From Halobacillus kuroshimensis DSM 18393 (lineage in GTDB: Bacteria; Bacillota; Bacilli; Bacillales; Halobacillaceae), in NCBI RefSeq assembly GCF_000425705.1, contig NZ_AUDY01000005.1, positions 1 to 59,053 of the forward strand: a stretch of DNA of 59,053 nt. Direction: 5' to 3'. The position numbers were made by a program, and so were the translations under genes. This document shows, in pieces, positions 32,801 through 42,509 of this stretch (its first letter is position 1; each line of letters begins with the position of its first letter). The notes below the pieces were generated by a model that saw only the letters and a list, made by a program, of their open reading frames with translations, made no database searches and was not told where the DNA came from.

Positions 32801-33491
32801 GAACATCCAGGATCATCCATGATGGATCGTTACCAGAATGACGGAAGGACTCCAACACTTCCAGGCGCTTGATCGCACGTGTGCGTCGCTGCCCCTGGGC
32901 AGTTTTCAACTCTTCCTTCAGTGTGTCTACTTCTCCATCCAAATCGATGTCGAATAGAAGTTTACGGATGGCTTCCGCTCCCATAGCAGCCTGGAAGCCT
33001 TGTCCGAATTTCTCACGGTATGAACGGTACTCTTTTTCAGAAAGCAGCTGCTTCTTCTCAAGAGCCGTCTCGCCTGGATCGGTCACGATGTAAGCGGCGA
33101 AGTAAATAACTTCTTCAAGCGCTCTTGGCGACATATCCAATACAAGACCCATACGACTCGGGATACCTTTGAAGTACCAGATGTGAGAGACAGGGGCAGC
33201 TAGTTCAAGGTGCCCCATACGCTCACGGCGTACTTTCGCTTTTGTTACTTCAACGCCACAGCGGTCACAAACGACGCCCTTGTAACGGACGCGTTTGTAT
33301 TTTCCACAGTGACATTCCCAGTCTTTTTGAGGCCCGAAGATACGCTCACAGAAAAGACCGTCTTTCTCTGGTTTCAACGTACGATAGTTGATGGTTTCCG
33401 GCTTCTTAACTTCACCATAGGACCAAGAACGAATCTTATCCGGTGAAGCGAGGCCGATTTTCATATACTCAAAGTTGTTTACATCTAGCAA
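29880..33491 (-). CDS. rpoC: RNA polymerase beta' subunit
   Basis: 1203 residues. The N-terminal zinc ribbon (CHC...CDRC, about 60-78), the catalytic NADFDGDQM loop with three Mg-binding Asp (about residue 450), the bridge helix/trigger loop region and the C-terminal second zinc site ([11 protein letters not shown]) are all present. The start is TTG at 33491 with GGAGG 8 nt upstream. It follows rpoB by 72 bp. Confidence 0.98.
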   Translation of the reverse strand: MLDVNNFEYMKIGLASPDKIRSWSYGEVKKPETINYRTLKPEKDGLFCERIFGPQKDWECHCGKYKRVRYKGVVCDRCGVEVTKAKVRRERMGHLELAAPVSHIWYFKGIPSRMGLVLDMSPRALEEVIYFAAYIVTDPGETALEKKQLLSEKEYRSYREKFGQGFQAAMGAEAIRKLLFDIDLDGEVDTLKEELKTAQGQRRTRAIKRLEVLESFRHSGNDPSWMILDVLPVIPPELRPMVQLDGGRFATSDLNDLYRRVINRNNRLKRLLDLGAPTIIVQNEKRMLQEAVDALIDNGRRGRPVTGPGNRPLKSLSHMLKGKQGRFRQNLLGKRVDYSGRSVIVVGPSLKMYQCGLPKEMALELFKPFVMKELVSRGLAHNIKSAKRKIERVHHEVWDVLEDVIKEHPVLLNRAPTLHRLGIQAFEPTLVEGRAIRLHPLVCTAYNADFDGDQMAVHVPLSSEAQAEARILMLAAQNILNPKDGKPVVTPSQDMVLGNYYLTLERTSAVGEGMFFKDLNEALMAYQNGYAHLHTRVAVQASSLNNETFTEKQNQQLLLTTVGKLIFNEMLPSSFPYINEPTKENLEVKTPDHYFIEKGTDIRAEIAKRDEVAPFKKGILGDIIAEVFKRFSISETSKMLDRMKDLGFAYSTKAGITVGVSDVVVLPEKQEILDEGQKKVDKVMKQFRRGLITEEERYDRVIEIWGAAKDDIQNRLMKSLDPRNPIFMMSDSGARGNASNFTQLAGMRGLMANPAGRIIELPIKSSFREGLTVLEYFISTHGARKGLADTALKTADSGYLTRRLVDVAQDVIVREDDCGTDRGLTVAALQEGTEIIEPLIDRLIGRTAFQKIEHPETGRVLAERNEVISEDTAKQIEDSGIKEVVIRTAFTCNTKHGVCKKCYGRNLATGDEVEVGEAVGIIAAQSIGEPGTQLTMRTFHTGGVAGDDITQGLPRIQEIVEARNPKGQAVITEIDGTVHEVNEVKEKQEIVVQGAIESRSYTAPYGARMKVSVGDEVKSGDALTEGSIDPKELLTIKGLDGVQEYLLKEVQKVYRMQGVEISDKHVEVMVRQMLRKVRVLDSGDTDVLPGSLLEIHQFKEANQKVLMEGGQPAVGRPVILGITKASLETDSFLSAASFQETTRVLTDAAIKGKRDELLGLKENVIIGKLVPAGTGMTRYRKIQAQAEGAKTETSVTPEEVTQP

Positions 33492-33563
33492 GGGGCCTAC
33501 CTCCCTTTCAGTATCCAGGTTTTACCCTAAGCTTAGAACACGAGCGACAGCAGTGTTTCTAAC

Positions 33564-36500
33564 TTAATCGTCTAAGTTCAAATTCTCGGATTCTTTGGTT
33601 TGCTCTTCCTCAATATCCCGCATCTCAATCTCTTCCTCATCACCGGAGAGAATCTTCACATCCATACCAAGACTTTGAAGTTCCTTGATAAGAACCTTGA
33701 AGGATTCCGGCACACCAGGTTCCGGTACGTTGTCACCTTTGACGATGGCTTCGTATGTTTTCACACGACCAACAACATCATCGGATTTAACTGTCAGGAT
33801 TTCCTGCAGGGTATAGGCAGCACCATATGCTTCAAGTGCCCATACCTCCATCTCACCGAAACGCTGACCACCGAATTGGGCTTTACCACCAAGCGGCTGC
33901 TGGGTAACGAGAGAGTAAGGTCCAGTTGAACGGGCGTGGAGTTTATCATCAACCATGTGTGCCAGTTTGATCATGTACATGACACCAACAGATACACGGT
34001 TATCAAACGGATCTCCGGTACGTCCATCATACAGGATCGTTTTCGCATCACGAGCCATGCCTGCTTCCTGTAATGTTTCCCAAACATCTTCCTCGCGGGC
34101 ACCATCAAAGACCGGGGTGGCGATTCTTTCACCCATCAAACGGGCGGCCATACCCATGTGCAGCTCCAGCACCTGACCGATGTTCATACGAGATGGTACA
34201 CCAAGTGGGTTCAACATGATGTCAACCGGTGTTCCATCTGGAAGAAACGGCATGTCCTCTTCCGGAAGAATCTTGGAAATAACACCTTTGTTACCGTGAC
34301 GTCCAGCCATCTTATCCCCTTCAGAAATCTTACGTTTCTGAACGATATAAACACGGATCAGCTGGTTAACTCCCGGTGGAAGCTCATCTCCGTCTTCACG
34401 GTTGAAGATTTTCACATCAAGAACGATACCACCAGCACCGTGAGGAACACGAAGAGACGTATCACGGACTTCACGAGCTTTTTCACCGAAGATGGCGTGA
34501 AGAAGGCGTTCTTCTGCAGACAGTTCTGTTACCCCTTTAGGTGTAACTTTACCGACAAGCAGATCTCCGTCACTGACCTCTGCTCCGACGCGGATAATTC
34601 CACGGTCATCCAGGTCACGAAGAGCATCTTCACCGACGTTAGGAATATCACGAGTGATTTCTTCAGGTCCAAGCTTCGTATCACGGGCTTCTGATTCATA
34701 TTCTTCAATGTGGATGGATGTGTATACATCATCTTTAACAAGGCGCTCACTCATAATGATCGCATCCTCGTAGTTGTAACCATCCCATGTCATGAAGGCC
34801 ACAAGCGGGTTCTGTCCAAGAGCCAGTTCACCCATATCCATGGATGGACCATCAGCAAGGATTTCCCCTTTTGTAACACGGTCACCTTTAGAAACGATCG
34901 GACGCTGGTTATAACAGCTTCCCTGGTTGGAACGGATGAATTTCTGAAGACGGTAACGGTCAAGATCTCCCTCAACCTCTTTGCCATCTACTTCAGAAAT
35001 ACGGCGGACGCGGACTTCTTTCGCTTCCACACGCTCAACAATTCCTTCGTGCTTACAAATAACGGCAGCACCGGAGTCTTTACCAGACACATATTCCATA
35101 CCAGTACCAACAAGAGGCGCATCCGGCTTCAGCAATGGTACTGCTTGACGCTGCATGTTTGCACCCATTAGGGAACGGTTGGAGTCATCGTTCTCAAGGA
35201 ATGGGATACAGGCTGTCGCAGCAGATACTACCTGCTTCGGAGATACGTCCATGTAGTCAAGGCGGTCACGGGCTACGACCGTGTTTTCCCCGCGGAAACG
35301 TGCGATAACTTCTTCATCTGTGAATCCACCGTCATCATCAAGCTTCGCGTTCGCCTGGGCAACCACGTAGTTATCTTCCTCATCGGCAGTCAGGTAGTCG
35401 ATTTGAGCCGTTACTTTGTTTGTATCCGGATCGACACGACGGTATGGCGTTTCAATAAATCCGAACTCGTTCACTTTCGCATAGGAGGAAAGGGAGTTGA
35501 TCAGCCCAATGTTTGGACCTTCCGGCGTTTCGATCGGACACATACGCCCGTAGTGGGAATAGTGTACGTCACGAACTTCAAATCCTGCACGTTCACGAGT
35601 TAAACCACCTGGTCCAAGAGCAGATAGACGGCGTTTGTGTGTCAATTCCGCAAGTGGGTTGGTCTGGTCCATGAACTGTGAAAGCTGCGAGCTTCCGAAG
35701 AACTCTTTAATAGACGCAATAACCGGACGGATGTTAATCAACTGCTGTGGTGTGATGGACGATGTATCCTGGATGGACATACGCTCACGAACGACACGCT
35801 CCATACGGGAAAGGCCAATACGGAACTGGTTCTGAAGAAGTTCACCTACAGAACGCAGACGACGGTTACCAAGGTGGTCAATATCGTCTGTCCCGCCTAC
35901 ATCATGCAGCAGGTTGAAGAAGTAACTGATTGAAGAAAGAATATCAGCAGGAGTAATGTTCTTCACATCACGGTCAATGTTGGCATTGCCGATAACGTTG
36001 ATTGAACGCTCCCCTTCTGGATCAGTTGGGTCAACGATTTTCACAGACTGTACTTGGATCGGATCTTCAAGAACGCCTTCAACGGGTTCAAGCGTTTCTT
36101 CACTCAATGTACCTTCCTGATCATCGAAGTAAGGGATCAGTTTATTCAGGAGACGGCGGTCAATCTTATCGCCTTTTTCAGCGATGACTTCGCCTGTTTC
36201 CTCATCGACCAGCGTTTCCGCCAGTGTTTGATTGAACAAACGGTCCTTAATATGAAGCTTTTTATTCATTTTATATCGTCCAACGCGCGCTAGGTCGTAG
36301 CGTTTTGGATCGAAGAAACGGGAAACCAGCAAGCTTTTCGCATTTTCTACTGTAGGCGGCTCACCAGGGCGTAGACGCTCGTAGATTTCAAGCAGAGCTT
36401 TCTCTGTAGTCTCCGTATTATCTTTCTCAAGCGTGTTTTTCAAGTATTCGTTATCGCCGATAAGATCAATGATCTCCTGGTCGGTTCCGAATCCTAAAGC

Positions 36501-37091
36501 ACGCAGCAGAACTGTAATCGGCAGCTTACGCGTACGGTCAATACGTACGTGTACGACATCTTTGGCATCTGTTTCAAATTCCAGCCACGCTCCGCGGTTT
36601 GGAATGACGGTTGCCGTATAGCCGCGTTTACCGTTTTTATCTATTTTCTTGTTAAAGTACACGCTTGGAGAGCGGACGAGCTGAGATACAATGACACGCT
36701 CAGCACCGTTGATTACGAAGGTACCGGTGTCTGTCATCAATGGGAAGTCACCCATGAAAACTTCCTGCTCTTTTACTTCACCTGTCTCGTTGTTTAGAAG
36801 GCGTACTTTCACTCGAAGCGGTGCGTTATATGTTACATCGCGATCCTTTGACTCATCGACTGGATACTTTGGTTCGCCAAGGCTGTAGTCTACGAATTCA
36901 AGCGATAGATTACCTGTGAAATCTTCAATCGGGGAAATGTCCTGGAACATTTCCTTCAAACCTTCTTTTAAGAACCAATCGTAAGAAGCGGTTTGGATTT
37001 CAATCAGGTTCGGTAATTCTAATACCTCACTGATACGTGCATAACTTCTGCGCTGGCGGTGTCGTCCATACTGAACTAGTTGACCTGTCAA
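33564..37091 (-). CDS. rpoB: RNA polymerase beta subunit
   Basis: 1175 residues starting from TTG at 37091 ([20 protein letters not shown]), 8 nt after GAGGGG. A GTG three codons upstream at 37100 falls in the ribosome binding site, and the TTG start is the one used in B. subtilis. The rifampicin pocket ([18 protein letters not shown] then [11 protein letters not shown]) is wild type. The C-terminus is an acidic tail ([15 protein letters not shown]). It is preceded by a 300-bp leader with secondary structure, described separately. Confidence 0.98.
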   Translation of the reverse strand: MTGQLVQYGRHRQRRSYARISEVLELPNLIEIQTASYDWFLKEGLKEMFQDISPIEDFTGNLSLEFVDYSLGEPKYPVDESKDRDVTYNAPLRVKVRLLNNETGEVKEQEVFMGDFPLMTDTGTFVINGAERVIVSQLVRSPSVYFNKKIDKNGKRGYTATVIPNRGAWLEFETDAKDVVHVRIDRTRKLPITVLLRALGFGTDQEIIDLIGDNEYLKNTLEKDNTETTEKALLEIYERLRPGEPPTVENAKSLLVSRFFDPKRYDLARVGRYKMNKKLHIKDRLFNQTLAETLVDEETGEVIAEKGDKIDRRLLNKLIPYFDDQEGTLSEETLEPVEGVLEDPIQVQSVKIVDPTDPEGERSINVIGNANIDRDVKNITPADILSSISYFFNLLHDVGGTDDIDHLGNRRLRSVGELLQNQFRIGLSRMERVVRERMSIQDTSSITPQQLINIRPVIASIKEFFGSSQLSQFMDQTNPLAELTHKRRLSALGPGGLTRERAGFEVRDVHYSHYGRMCPIETPEGPNIGLINSLSSYAKVNEFGFIETPYRRVDPDTNKVTAQIDYLTADEEDNYVVAQANAKLDDDGGFTDEEVIARFRGENTVVARDRLDYMDVSPKQVVSAATACIPFLENDDSNRSLMGANMQRQAVPLLKPDAPLVGTGMEYVSGKDSGAAVICKHEGIVERVEAKEVRVRRISEVDGKEVEGDLDRYRLQKFIRSNQGSCYNQRPIVSKGDRVTKGEILADGPSMDMGELALGQNPLVAFMTWDGYNYEDAIIMSERLVKDDVYTSIHIEEYESEARDTKLGPEEITRDIPNVGEDALRDLDDRGIIRVGAEVSDGDLLVGKVTPKGVTELSAEERLLHAIFGEKAREVRDTSLRVPHGAGGIVLDVKIFNREDGDELPPGVNQLIRVYIVQKRKISEGDKMAGRHGNKGVISKILPEEDMPFLPDGTPVDIMLNPLGVPSRMNIGQVLELHMGMAARLMGERIATPVFDGAREEDVWETLQEAGMARDAKTILYDGRTGDPFDNRVSVGVMYMIKLAHMVDDKLHARSTGPYSLVTQQPLGGKAQFGGQRFGEMEVWALEAYGAAYTLQEILTVKSDDVVGRVKTYEAIVKGDNVPEPGVPESFKVLIKELQSLGMDVKILSGDEEEIEMRDIEEEQTKESENLNLDD

Positions 37092-37403
37092 CTGATTCAC
37101 CCCTCAAATCAAGCATTTTAATAACGAAAAAAGGGTCCGGCAAGACATGCCGAACAGGCTTGCGGTTGATCTTGCCACAAGCATATTTAAACATCTGCGG
37201 CAATTGCAGATGGTGATTCTTCATTTCTCTCTAACGTTAGACAAAAAAGAAAAAGGCTTTTCATACATTAAAAACCTCATTTACTTTCAGCGTTCGATTT
37301 TACCATTCTGACCACTCCGTAAGTTTTTTATACTATTTTGTAAAAAAGACTTGACAGATATCAGATATATTGGCATTTTTCAATACTAGCACAAGTGGGT
37401 TTG
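37092..37403 (-). promoter_or_regulatory. Structured leader / intergenic region before rpoB
   Basis: 312 bp without a gene. On the minus strand, the first 150 bp are AT-rich with no sigma-A promoter I would trust. Then a perfect 7-bp hairpin (CATCTGC / GCAGATG, 37192-37212) is followed by GGCAAGA ... TCTTGCC (about 37136-37177), which encloses GCC-TGTTC-GGC and is followed by GGACCC and six T about 30 bp before the rpoB start. The second element has the shape of an attenuator but the T run is offset by 6 nt from the stem. Confidence 0.45.
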
Positions 37404-38009
37404 CTAGTCAATCTTTTTTGCTTTGAGAATGTAGTAACCTTTCTTTTTCAAAACGACCTCAGATGAACCGAACCATTCATCAAGTTTCTGCTTAGCAGAT
37501 GGCGCCCCCTGCTTTTTCTGAATCACAACCCATAACTCTCCGCCTGGCAGCAGCGCTTCCGATGCTTCTTCAAACATCGCATGCACCACAGACTTACCGG
37601 CACGAATCGGAGGATTGGTTAATATAGCAGCAAACTTCCTGTCCCGGACACCCTGAAGGCGGTCGCTCTCCAGAATGGTTACATTATGAATGTGATTGGC
37701 AGCCGCATTCTTTCCCGCCAGATGGAGGGCCCGTTCGTTTACATCCACCATCACAAAACGACGGTCACTGAAAGCTTTAGCCAGAGACAACCCAATAGGG
37801 CCATACCCACATCCAAGATCAAGGATTTCCCCCTCCACTTCAGGAAGTTGAAATGCATCAATCAAGACCCTTGAGCCGTAATCCACTTCATTTTTGGAAA
37901 AGACGGCGTGATCTGTCGTGAAGGAAAATGGAAATCCCTTCAATTCGAAGGACCATGTTTTCTCCTCACTAGCCGTTGATGTCTTTTTTGAATAATAATG
38001 CTCCGACAT
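37404..38009 (-). CDS. ybxB: RsmC-like class I SAM-dependent methyltransferase (YbxB)
   Basis: 201 residues. The SAM-binding motif LDLGCGYGPIGL (about residues 61-72) and the substrate motif NPPIRAGK (about 132) mark a MTS/RsmC-type N2-guanine methyltransferase, whose members act on rRNA. It equals only the C-terminal catalytic domain of E. coli RsmC. In Bacillus the gene (ybxB) lies between rplL and rpoB, as here. The specific target base is not established from this sequence. Confidence 0.9.
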   Translation of the reverse strand: MSEHYYSKKTSTASEEKTWSFELKGFPFSFTTDHAVFSKNEVDYGSRVLIDAFQLPEVEGEILDLGCGYGPIGLSLAKAFSDRRFVMVDVNERALHLAGKNAAANHIHNVTILESDRLQGVRDRKFAAILTNPPIRAGKSVVHAMFEEASEALLPGGELWVVIQKKQGAPSAKQKLDEWFGSSEVVLKKKGYYILKAKKID

Positions 38010-38061
38010 ATCCGAACACCTTCTCCATTGTCTGAATTTTAGAGAATAAAATGTCTATTAA

Positions 38062-38097
38062 GAAAAAGAAAGCCCGCCGATATATCAGCGAGCTTTT
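38062..38097 (-). terminator. Terminator downstream of rplL
   Basis: Minus strand GCTCGCTGAT / ATCGGCGGGC stem (with G.T pairs) followed by TTTCTTTTT. It partly or fully ends the rplJL transcript before ybxB. Confidence 0.82.
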
Positions 38098-38111
38098 CTC
38101 CAAGGTTTTCC

Positions 38112-38477
38112 TTACTTAAGTTCGACAGTAGCGCCTGCTTCTTCAAGCTGAGATTTGATCTCTTCAGCTTCTTCTTTAGAAACGCCTTCTTTGATTGCGC
38201 TTGGAGCACCATCAACCATTTCTTTAGCGTCTTTAAGACCAGCACCAGTGATTTCGCGTACAGCTTTAACCACTTTGATCTTAGAAGAACCAGCAGATTC
38301 TAGTACTACATCAAATTCAGTTTGCTCTTCAGCAGCTTCTGCACCACCGGCAGGAGCACCAGCAGCAACTGGAGCTGCAGCAGATACACCAAATTCTTCT
38401 TCAATTGCTTTAACTAGGTCGTTAAGCTCAAGAACAGACATTTCTTTAATCGCTTCGATAATTTGTTCGTTAGACAT
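38112..38477 (-). CDS. rplL: 50S ribosomal protein L7/L12
   Basis: 121 residues. The N-terminal dimerisation helices are followed by an Ala/Gly/Pro-rich hinge (about 35-50), then the factor-binding C-terminal domain ([27 protein letters not shown]). It forms the flexible stalk that recruits translation GTPases. It follows rplJ by 49 bp and is followed by a terminator. Confidence 0.98.
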   Translation of the reverse strand: MSNEQIIEAIKEMSVLELNDLVKAIEEEFGVSAAAPVAAGAPAGGAEAAEEQTEFDVVLESAGSSKIKVVKAVREITGAGLKDAKEMVDGAPSAIKEGVSKEEAEEIKSQLEEAGATVELK

Positions 38478-38526
38478 GAGAAATTTCCTCCTTAGTTATG
38501 TTGGTTTATTTTAAACGAATGCTAAC

Positions 38527-39027
38527 TTACGCACTTTCTTCTTCTTTTTGATCCGCGATTGCCTGTGTAGCATAAGCGAAGTTGCGGATTGGAGCTTGTA
38601 GTACGCTTAGGAACATAGATACAAGACCCTCGTAGTTTGGAAGGTTGGCAAGCTCTTTGATTTGCTCAAGAGTTGCGACCTGGCCTTCAACTACGCCACC
38701 TTTGATTTCAAGATCTTCATGATCTTTAGCGAAGTTGTTCAAGATTTTAGCAGGAGCTACCGCATCATCTGTGTGGAAAGCTATCGCTGTTGGTCCTTGT
38801 AACACTTCATCAAGGTCAGATAGTTCAACTTCTGCAGCCGCACGGCGAATCATTGTGTTTTTATGCACTTTGTATTCTACGCCGGCTTCACGAAGCTGAT
38901 TACGAAGTTCAGTGACTTCAGCTACATCAAGACCGCGGTAATCTACTAATACAGCAGATTTACTGTTGCGGAACTTTTCAGCTAGATCAGATACAATCTG
39001 TTTCTTCTGTTCGATAATACCGCTCAT
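38527..39027 (-). CDS. rplJ: 50S ribosomal protein L10
   Basis: 166 residues from the ATG at 39027 ([19 protein letters not shown]), with AGGAGG 7 nt upstream. The open frame to 39096 overlaps the leader terminator and is not translated. L10 anchors L7/L12 dimers to the ribosome; in Bacillus the L10(L12)4 complex is expected to bind the leader upstream and repress the operon. Confidence 0.97.
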   Translation of the reverse strand: MSGIIEQKKQIVSDLAEKFRNSKSAVLVDYRGLDVAEVTELRNQLREAGVEYKVHKNTMIRRAAAEVELSDLDEVLQGPTAIAFHTDDAVAPAKILNNFAKDHEDLEIKGGVVEGQVATLEQIKELANLPNYEGLVSMFLSVLQAPIRNFAYATQAIADQKEEESA

Positions 39028-39064
39028 CGTTCCACCTCCTATTGACTTTTCATCATACCGTTCG

Positions 39065-39228
39065 AAGGTTTTCTTAATAAAGAAAAACACCTCCACATAG
39101 ACATGGAGGTGTTTTTCATAGAGCAGGGCAGATGGCGCTGCTCTATCTTATATCACACACCTCGGCAGGACTTTAAGCGGAAAAACCGCCCCTGCTGTCT
39201 ACGGTATAACGTATTCTTTTTATACAAC
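39065..39228 (-). promoter_or_regulatory. L10 leader with transcription attenuator
   Basis: Untranslated leader of rplJL. It contains the L10-leader-like segment with GCAGG...CCTGC-pairing and CCGAGGTGTGTGA (minus strand, about 39160-39205). A second hairpin AGAGCAG / CTGCTCT follows, then a strong intrinsic terminator, ACACCTCCA / TGGAGGTGT with a T run, at 39079-39112. The arrangement matches Rfam RF00557 from memory; no covariance search was run. Confidence 0.75.
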
Positions 39229-39235
39229 GCTACTT

Positions 39236-39264
39236 AGTATATAACACTAATAGCGGAAAGTCAA
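39236..39264 (-). promoter_or_regulatory. rplJL promoter (sigma-A)
   Basis: Minus strand TTGACT at 39264-39259, 17 nt, TATACT at 39241-39236. It starts 9 bp after the rplA stop and drives the L10 leader. Confidence 0.85.
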
Positions 39265-39273
39265 CACTTTTTA

Positions 39274-39969
39274 TTACTTCGTGTAAGCAGAAACGTCTAC
39301 TTTGATTCCAGGACCCATTGTAGATGAAACAGCAGCGTTACGCATGTAAGTTCCCTTAGCAGCCTGCGGCTTCGCTTTAACCAACGCATCTGTAATCGCT
39401 GCGAAGTTTTCAGCAAGTTTCTCTTCATCGAAAGAAGATTTACCGATTGGAACGTGGATGTTTGCTGCTTTATCAACGCGGTATTCAACTTTACCAGCCT
39501 TGATTTCATTGACAGCTTTTTCAACTTCGAACGTTACCGTGCCGGTTTTAGGGTTTGGCATAAGACCTTTTGGTCCAAGTACACGACCAAGTTTACCAAC
39601 TTCAGCCATCATGTCTGGAGTTGCAACAACCACATCAAAATCGAACCAGCCTTGGTTGATTTGGTTGATCAGGTCCTGCTCTCCTACGTAGTCTGCACCA
39701 GCCGCTTCTGCTTCTTTCGCTTTATCACCTTTAGCGAAAACAAGCACACGCTGGGATTTACCTGTACCGTGTGGAAGCACCATCGCGCCACGGATCTGCT
39801 GATCCGCTTTTTTAGGGTCTACACCCAGACGGAAAGCCGCTTCAACAGTTTCATCAAAGTTAGCTTTTGAAGTTTCTTTTACAAGCTTGATCGCCTCTTG
39901 TACATCGTAAGCTTTTGTACGGTCAACAAGTTTTTGAAGTTCTTGCTGCTTTTTCGTTTTTTTAGCCAT
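39274..39969 (-). CDS. rplA: 50S ribosomal protein L1
   Basis: 231 residues ([26 protein letters not shown]). Two-domain L1 with the block [12 protein letters not shown]1 forms the mobile stalk at the E site and commonly represses its own rplKA message. GAGGAGG ribosome binding site. A 115 bp gap with a long-loop hairpin separates it from rplK. Confidence 0.97.
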   Translation of the reverse strand: MAKKTKKQQELQKLVDRTKAYDVQEAIKLVKETSKANFDETVEAAFRLGVDPKKADQQIRGAMVLPHGTGKSQRVLVFAKGDKAKEAEAAGADYVGEQDLINQINQGWFDFDVVVATPDMMAEVGKLGRVLGPKGLMPNPKTGTVTFEVEKAVNEIKAGKVEYRVDKAANIHVPIGKSSFDEEKLAENFAAITDALVKAKPQAAKGTYMRNAAVSSTMGPGIKVDVSAYTK

Positions 39970-40017
39970 TTCAATTTCCTCCTCTTGTGGTTTTAACGGA
40001 TTTTCCTCCCACGAATA

Positions 40018-40066
40018 AAGGTTGCGAAAGAGTCACAAGCTCCATTTCCGCAACCTTCTCCTATCT
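40018..40066 (-). other. Hairpin between rplK and rplA (candidate protein-binding site)
   Basis: Minus strand AAGGTTGCG ... CGCAACCTT with a loop of about 30 nt in the rplK-rplA gap. No T run follows. Could be an L1-binding or RNA-processing element; unproven. Confidence 0.4.
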
Positions 40067-40084
40067 CCATGTGACGCTGTGGGA

Positions 40085-40510
40085 TTAGTCTTCGATTGTG
40101 ATTCCCATGCTGCGCGCTGTACCTTCAACCATGCGCATAGCAGCTTCAACGTCAGCCGCATTTAAATCAGGCATTTTTGTTTCTGCGATTTCGCGAACTT
40201 GGTCACGTTTAACAGAAGCAACTTTGTTACGGTTTGGCTCACCGGAACCTGATTCGATACCAGCCGCTTTCTTAAGAAGAACAGCAGCAGGTGGAGTTTT
40301 AGTAACGAATGTAAATGAACGGTCCTCATATACCGTGATTTCAACCGGAATAATCGTACCCGCCTGTTCCTGTGTACGAGCGTTAAACTCTTTACAGAAA
40401 CCCATGATATTGATACCTGCTTGACCTAGTGCCGGTCCTACTGGCGGCGCTGGGTTTGCTTTACCCGCAGGGATTTGAAGCTTAACTACGTTAATTACTT
40501 TTTTAGCCAC
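40085..40510 (-). CDS. rplK: 50S ribosomal protein L11
   Basis: 141 residues from GTG at 40510 ([29 protein letters not shown]), with AAGGAGG upstream. The open frame to 40573 has no ribosome binding site. L11 with its 23S rRNA site forms the GTPase-associated centre and is the sensor for RelA-type stringent response and thiopeptides. It is first gene of rplKA, with its own promoter. Confidence 0.97.
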   Translation of the reverse strand: MAKKVINVVKLQIPAGKANPAPPVGPALGQAGINIMGFCKEFNARTQEQAGTIIPVEITVYEDRSFTFVTKTPPAAVLLKKAAGIESGSGEPNRNKVASVKRDQVREIAETKMPDLNAADVEAAMRMVEGTARSMGITIED

Positions 40511-40577
40511 GAGACACACCTCCTTAAAGTCCGTGATGTGGTAATAGGGATTCACCCTCCCACTCCATTGCAATATG

Positions 40578-40598
40578 CAAAAACCTGTATTTTACAGG
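40578..40598 (-). terminator. Short attenuator-like hairpin in the rplK leader
   Basis: Minus strand CCTGTA / TACAGG stem with AAA loop followed by TTTTT, about 70 nt upstream of rplK. The 6-bp stem is weak; it could be a pause or attenuation site. Confidence 0.35.
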
Positions 40599-40617
40599 GC
40601 GCATATAGAACATAAAA

Positions 40618-40646
40618 ATTCTAGCATCTTTAACTCTAATATGCAA
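40618..40646 (-). promoter_or_regulatory. rplKA promoter (sigma-A)
   Basis: Minus strand TTGCAT at 40646-40641, 17 nt, TAGAAT at 40623-40618, just after the nusG stop. Confidence 0.75.
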
Positions 40647-40661
40647 GGGGAGAGATGAATT

Positions 40662-41204
40662 TTATAATTTTTCGATTTGAGTAAAGTCCAACTCGACTGG
40701 TGTTTCACGTCCGAACATATTCACGTGGACTTTGACTTTCTGTTTGTCCGTGTCAATGTATTCGATCGTACCTGTGAAGTTGGCAAAAGGCCCATCTGTT
40801 ACTGTAACACTTTCCTTCACCTCAAAGTCAACCTCTGCTTTCGGCTCTTCATTCATGCCCATCCGCTTAAGCACGGTTTCTACTTCCTCAGGGAGTAGAG
40901 GAATCGGCTTGGATCCTGAACCTGTGGAACCGACGAAACCAGTGACCCCTGGTGTATTACGAACAACATACCAGGAATCATCCGTCATCACCATTTCCGC
41001 AAGAACATAGCCTGGGAAAACCTTTTTCTTTGCGATTTTCTTCTTGCCGTTTTTGATCTCAGCTTCTTCGTCCTCCGGGACAAGGACACGGAAAATCTTA
41101 TCTTCCATACCCATTGATTCCACGCGCTTTTCAAGGTTTGTCTTAACCTTATTCTCATAACCTGAGTACGTGTGCACTACATACCATCTTTTTTCCATAA
41201 TCAC
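40662..41204 (-). CDS. nusG: Transcription termination/antitermination protein NusG
   Basis: 180 residues counted from GTG at 41204; the alternative ATG two codons later (MEKRWYVVHTYSGYENKV) is about equally likely. The NGN domain (about 1-115) is followed by a KOW domain (VTVTDGPFANFTGTIEYIDTD). NusG binds RNA polymerase and couples it to pausing, Rho or the ribosome. In this genome a terminator hairpin lies between secE and nusG. Confidence 0.97.
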   Translation of the reverse strand: MIMEKRWYVVHTYSGYENKVKTNLEKRVESMGMEDKIFRVLVPEDEEAEIKNGKKKIAKKKVFPGYVLAEMVMTDDSWYVVRNTPGVTGFVGSTGSGSKPIPLLPEEVETVLKRMGMNEEPKAEVDFEVKESVTVTDGPFANFTGTIEYIDTDKQKVKVHVNMFGRETPVELDFTQIEKL

Positions 41205-41262
41205 AGGACAAGTGCTTGCCCTTCCCTCCCTTGTATTAGAGTGATGAAAATTTCTCCAACAT

Positions 41263-41290
41263 GAAAAAACCCGCGGAACGGGTTTTTTGT
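41263..41290. terminator. Terminator between secE and nusG (symmetric)
   Basis: Hairpin ACCCG-CGGAA-CGGGT flanked by A6 and T6, so it reads as a terminator on either strand. On the minus strand it lies 37 bp after the secE stop and 60 bp before nusG. Confidence 0.8.
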
Positions 41291-41326
41291 AAGTCTATCT
41301 CCTATTATAGCATAAAATCCACTCTA

Positions 41327-41503
41327 CTATTCTTGAGCAATGAGTTCAAGCACTTGGGAAATCCCAAGATCTACAATAGCAAAGAACACAGCTACGAAAG
41401 CGACCGTTCCGAGAACGGTGATGGTGTAACGTGTCAGTTCCTGACCCTTCGGCCAGCTTACCTTCTTCATCTCCCGAGCTACATTCTTGAAGAACTTAAA
41501 CAT
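41327..41503 (-). CDS. secE: Preprotein translocase subunit SecE
   Basis: 58 residues from the ATG at 41503 (MFKFFKNVAREMKKVSWPKGQELTRYT). One C-terminal transmembrane helix follows the amphipathic segment with the conserved VSWPKGQEL, the short Gram-positive form. SecE clamps SecY. The frame is open to 41530, but the ribosome binding site (GGGGG) supports the inner start. It lies 39 bp after rpmG. Confidence 0.95.
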   Translation of the reverse strand: MFKFFKNVAREMKKVSWPKGQELTRYTITVLGTVAFVAVFFAIVDLGISQVLELIAQE

Positions 41504-41542
41504 GCTGCAATACCCCCAAACTTGCGCCATCCGGCTGCTTCT

Positions 41543-41692
41543 CTACTTTGTCTCCTGGTGCAACGTATGTTTCCCGCAGTTTTTGCAGAACTTCCGTACC
41601 TCGAGACGTTCAGATTGGTTGGAACGATTTGTATATGAACTATAATTTCGATTGAGACATTCTGTACAAGCTAATATCACTTTTTTCCGCAT
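41543..41692 (-). CDS. rpmG: 50S ribosomal protein L33 (zinc-binding form)
   Basis: A 49-residue protein ([21 protein letters not shown]) with two CxxC pairs, Cys9-Cys12 and Cys36-Cys39, marking the zinc-containing L33 type. It is first gene of rpmG-secE-nusG. In Bacillus two or three L33 paralogues exist; this one has the operon position of rpmGB. Confidence 0.93.
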   Translation of the reverse strand: MRKKVILACTECLNRNYSSYTNRSNQSERLEVRKFCKNCGKHTLHQETK

Positions 41693-41734
41693 TTCCGTCG
41701 CCTCTCTTTATAAGAGGTTTACACATACTCATTT

Positions 41735-41763
41735 AATGTAGCATTCAAAGGTTACCGTGTCAA
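41735..41763 (-). promoter_or_regulatory. rpmG-secE promoter (sigma-A)
   Basis: Minus strand perfect TTGACA at 41763-41758, 17 nt, TACATT at 41740-41735. It lies in the 79-bp gap after sigH. Confidence 0.7.
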
Positions 41764-41771
41764 TGCAGCGT

Positions 41772-42428
41772 TCAGAGGGTGATTTCACTCACTTCCAAAT
41801 ACTTTTCGAGCTTTCTCTTCACCCGCTGCAGTGCATTATCGATAGACTTCACGTGTCTGTCGAGCTCTATTGAAATTTCCTGATAGGAACGTCCATCCAA
41901 GTACAGCGTGAGAACCTTTCTTTCCAGATCGCTCAGCAGCTCGGACATCTTCTCTTCCATATCGGCGAATTTTTCTTTATTCACAATTAATTCCTGAGGG
42001 TCAATGGCTTTGGAACCGGCGATGACATCAAGCAGTGTCCGGTCCGACTCTTCATCGTAAATCGGCTTGTCCAAAGAAACGTAGGAGTTTAAAGGGATAT
42101 GCTTCTGTCTGGTGGCGGTTTTAATGGCGGTGATAATCTGACGGGTGACGCACAGTTCTGCAAATGCTTTAAAAGACGAGAGTCTGCCTTCACGATAATC
42201 GCGGATCGCTTTGTAAAGGCCTATCATACCTTCCTGAACAATATCTTCCCTGTCTGCTCCAATAAGAAAGTAGGTTCGAGCCTTTGCGCGAACAAAATTC
42301 TTGTACTTATTGATCAAATAGTCAAGCGCCTGGACCTGTCCTTGATTGATCCTTTCAACGATCGCTTCATCATCAAGCTTGCTAAGATCCAACTCACTGC
42401 TGCTTTTCTCCGTTTGTAAGATGCTCAC
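41772..42428 (-). CDS. sigH: RNA polymerase sigma-H factor
   Basis: 218 residues. Region 2 contains YKNFVRAKARTYFLIGADREDIVQEG, and region 4 a helix-turn-helix (RSYQEISIELDRHVKSIDNAL). This matches SigH (Spo0H), which directs early sporulation and competence genes in Bacillus. The start is GTG at 42428 with GGAGG 8 nt upstream. It has its own sigma-A promoter; AbrB control, known in B. subtilis, cannot be read from sequence. Confidence 0.96.
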   Translation of the reverse strand: MSILQTEKSSSELDLSKLDDEAIVERINQGQVQALDYLINKYKNFVRAKARTYFLIGADREDIVQEGMIGLYKAIRDYREGRLSSFKAFAELCVTRQIITAIKTATRQKHIPLNSYVSLDKPIYDEESDRTLLDVIAGSKAIDPQELIVNKEKFADMEEKMSELLSDLERKVLTLYLDGRSYQEISIELDRHVKSIDNALQRVKRKLEKYLEVSEITL

Positions 42429-42466
42429 ACAGGATCCCTCCGACCGTGCTACCTAAATATAGCAAT

Positions 42467-42496
42467 ATTATACAGTAAGCGCTTGAAAAGCGTCAA
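42467..42496 (-). promoter_or_regulatory. sigH promoter (sigma-A)
   Basis: Minus strand TTGACG at 42496-42491, 18 nt, perfect TATAAT at 42472-42467. Confidence 0.8.
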
Positions 42497-42509
42497 CAAG
42501 TTGTCAGAA

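Noticed and set aside
33564-37091. Rifampicin or streptomycin resistance alleles in rpoB and rpsL
   Set aside because: The rifampicin pocket and S12 loops read as wild type by comparison with known sensitive sequences.
37092-37100. GTG start of rpoB at 37100
   Set aside because: The GTG overlaps the GAGGGG ribosome binding site; the TTG at 37091 has correct spacing and matches the known family start.
37346-37378. Plus-strand TTGACA in the rpoB-ybxB gap
   Set aside because: No -10 hexamer at 16-18 nt and no plus-strand gene downstream.
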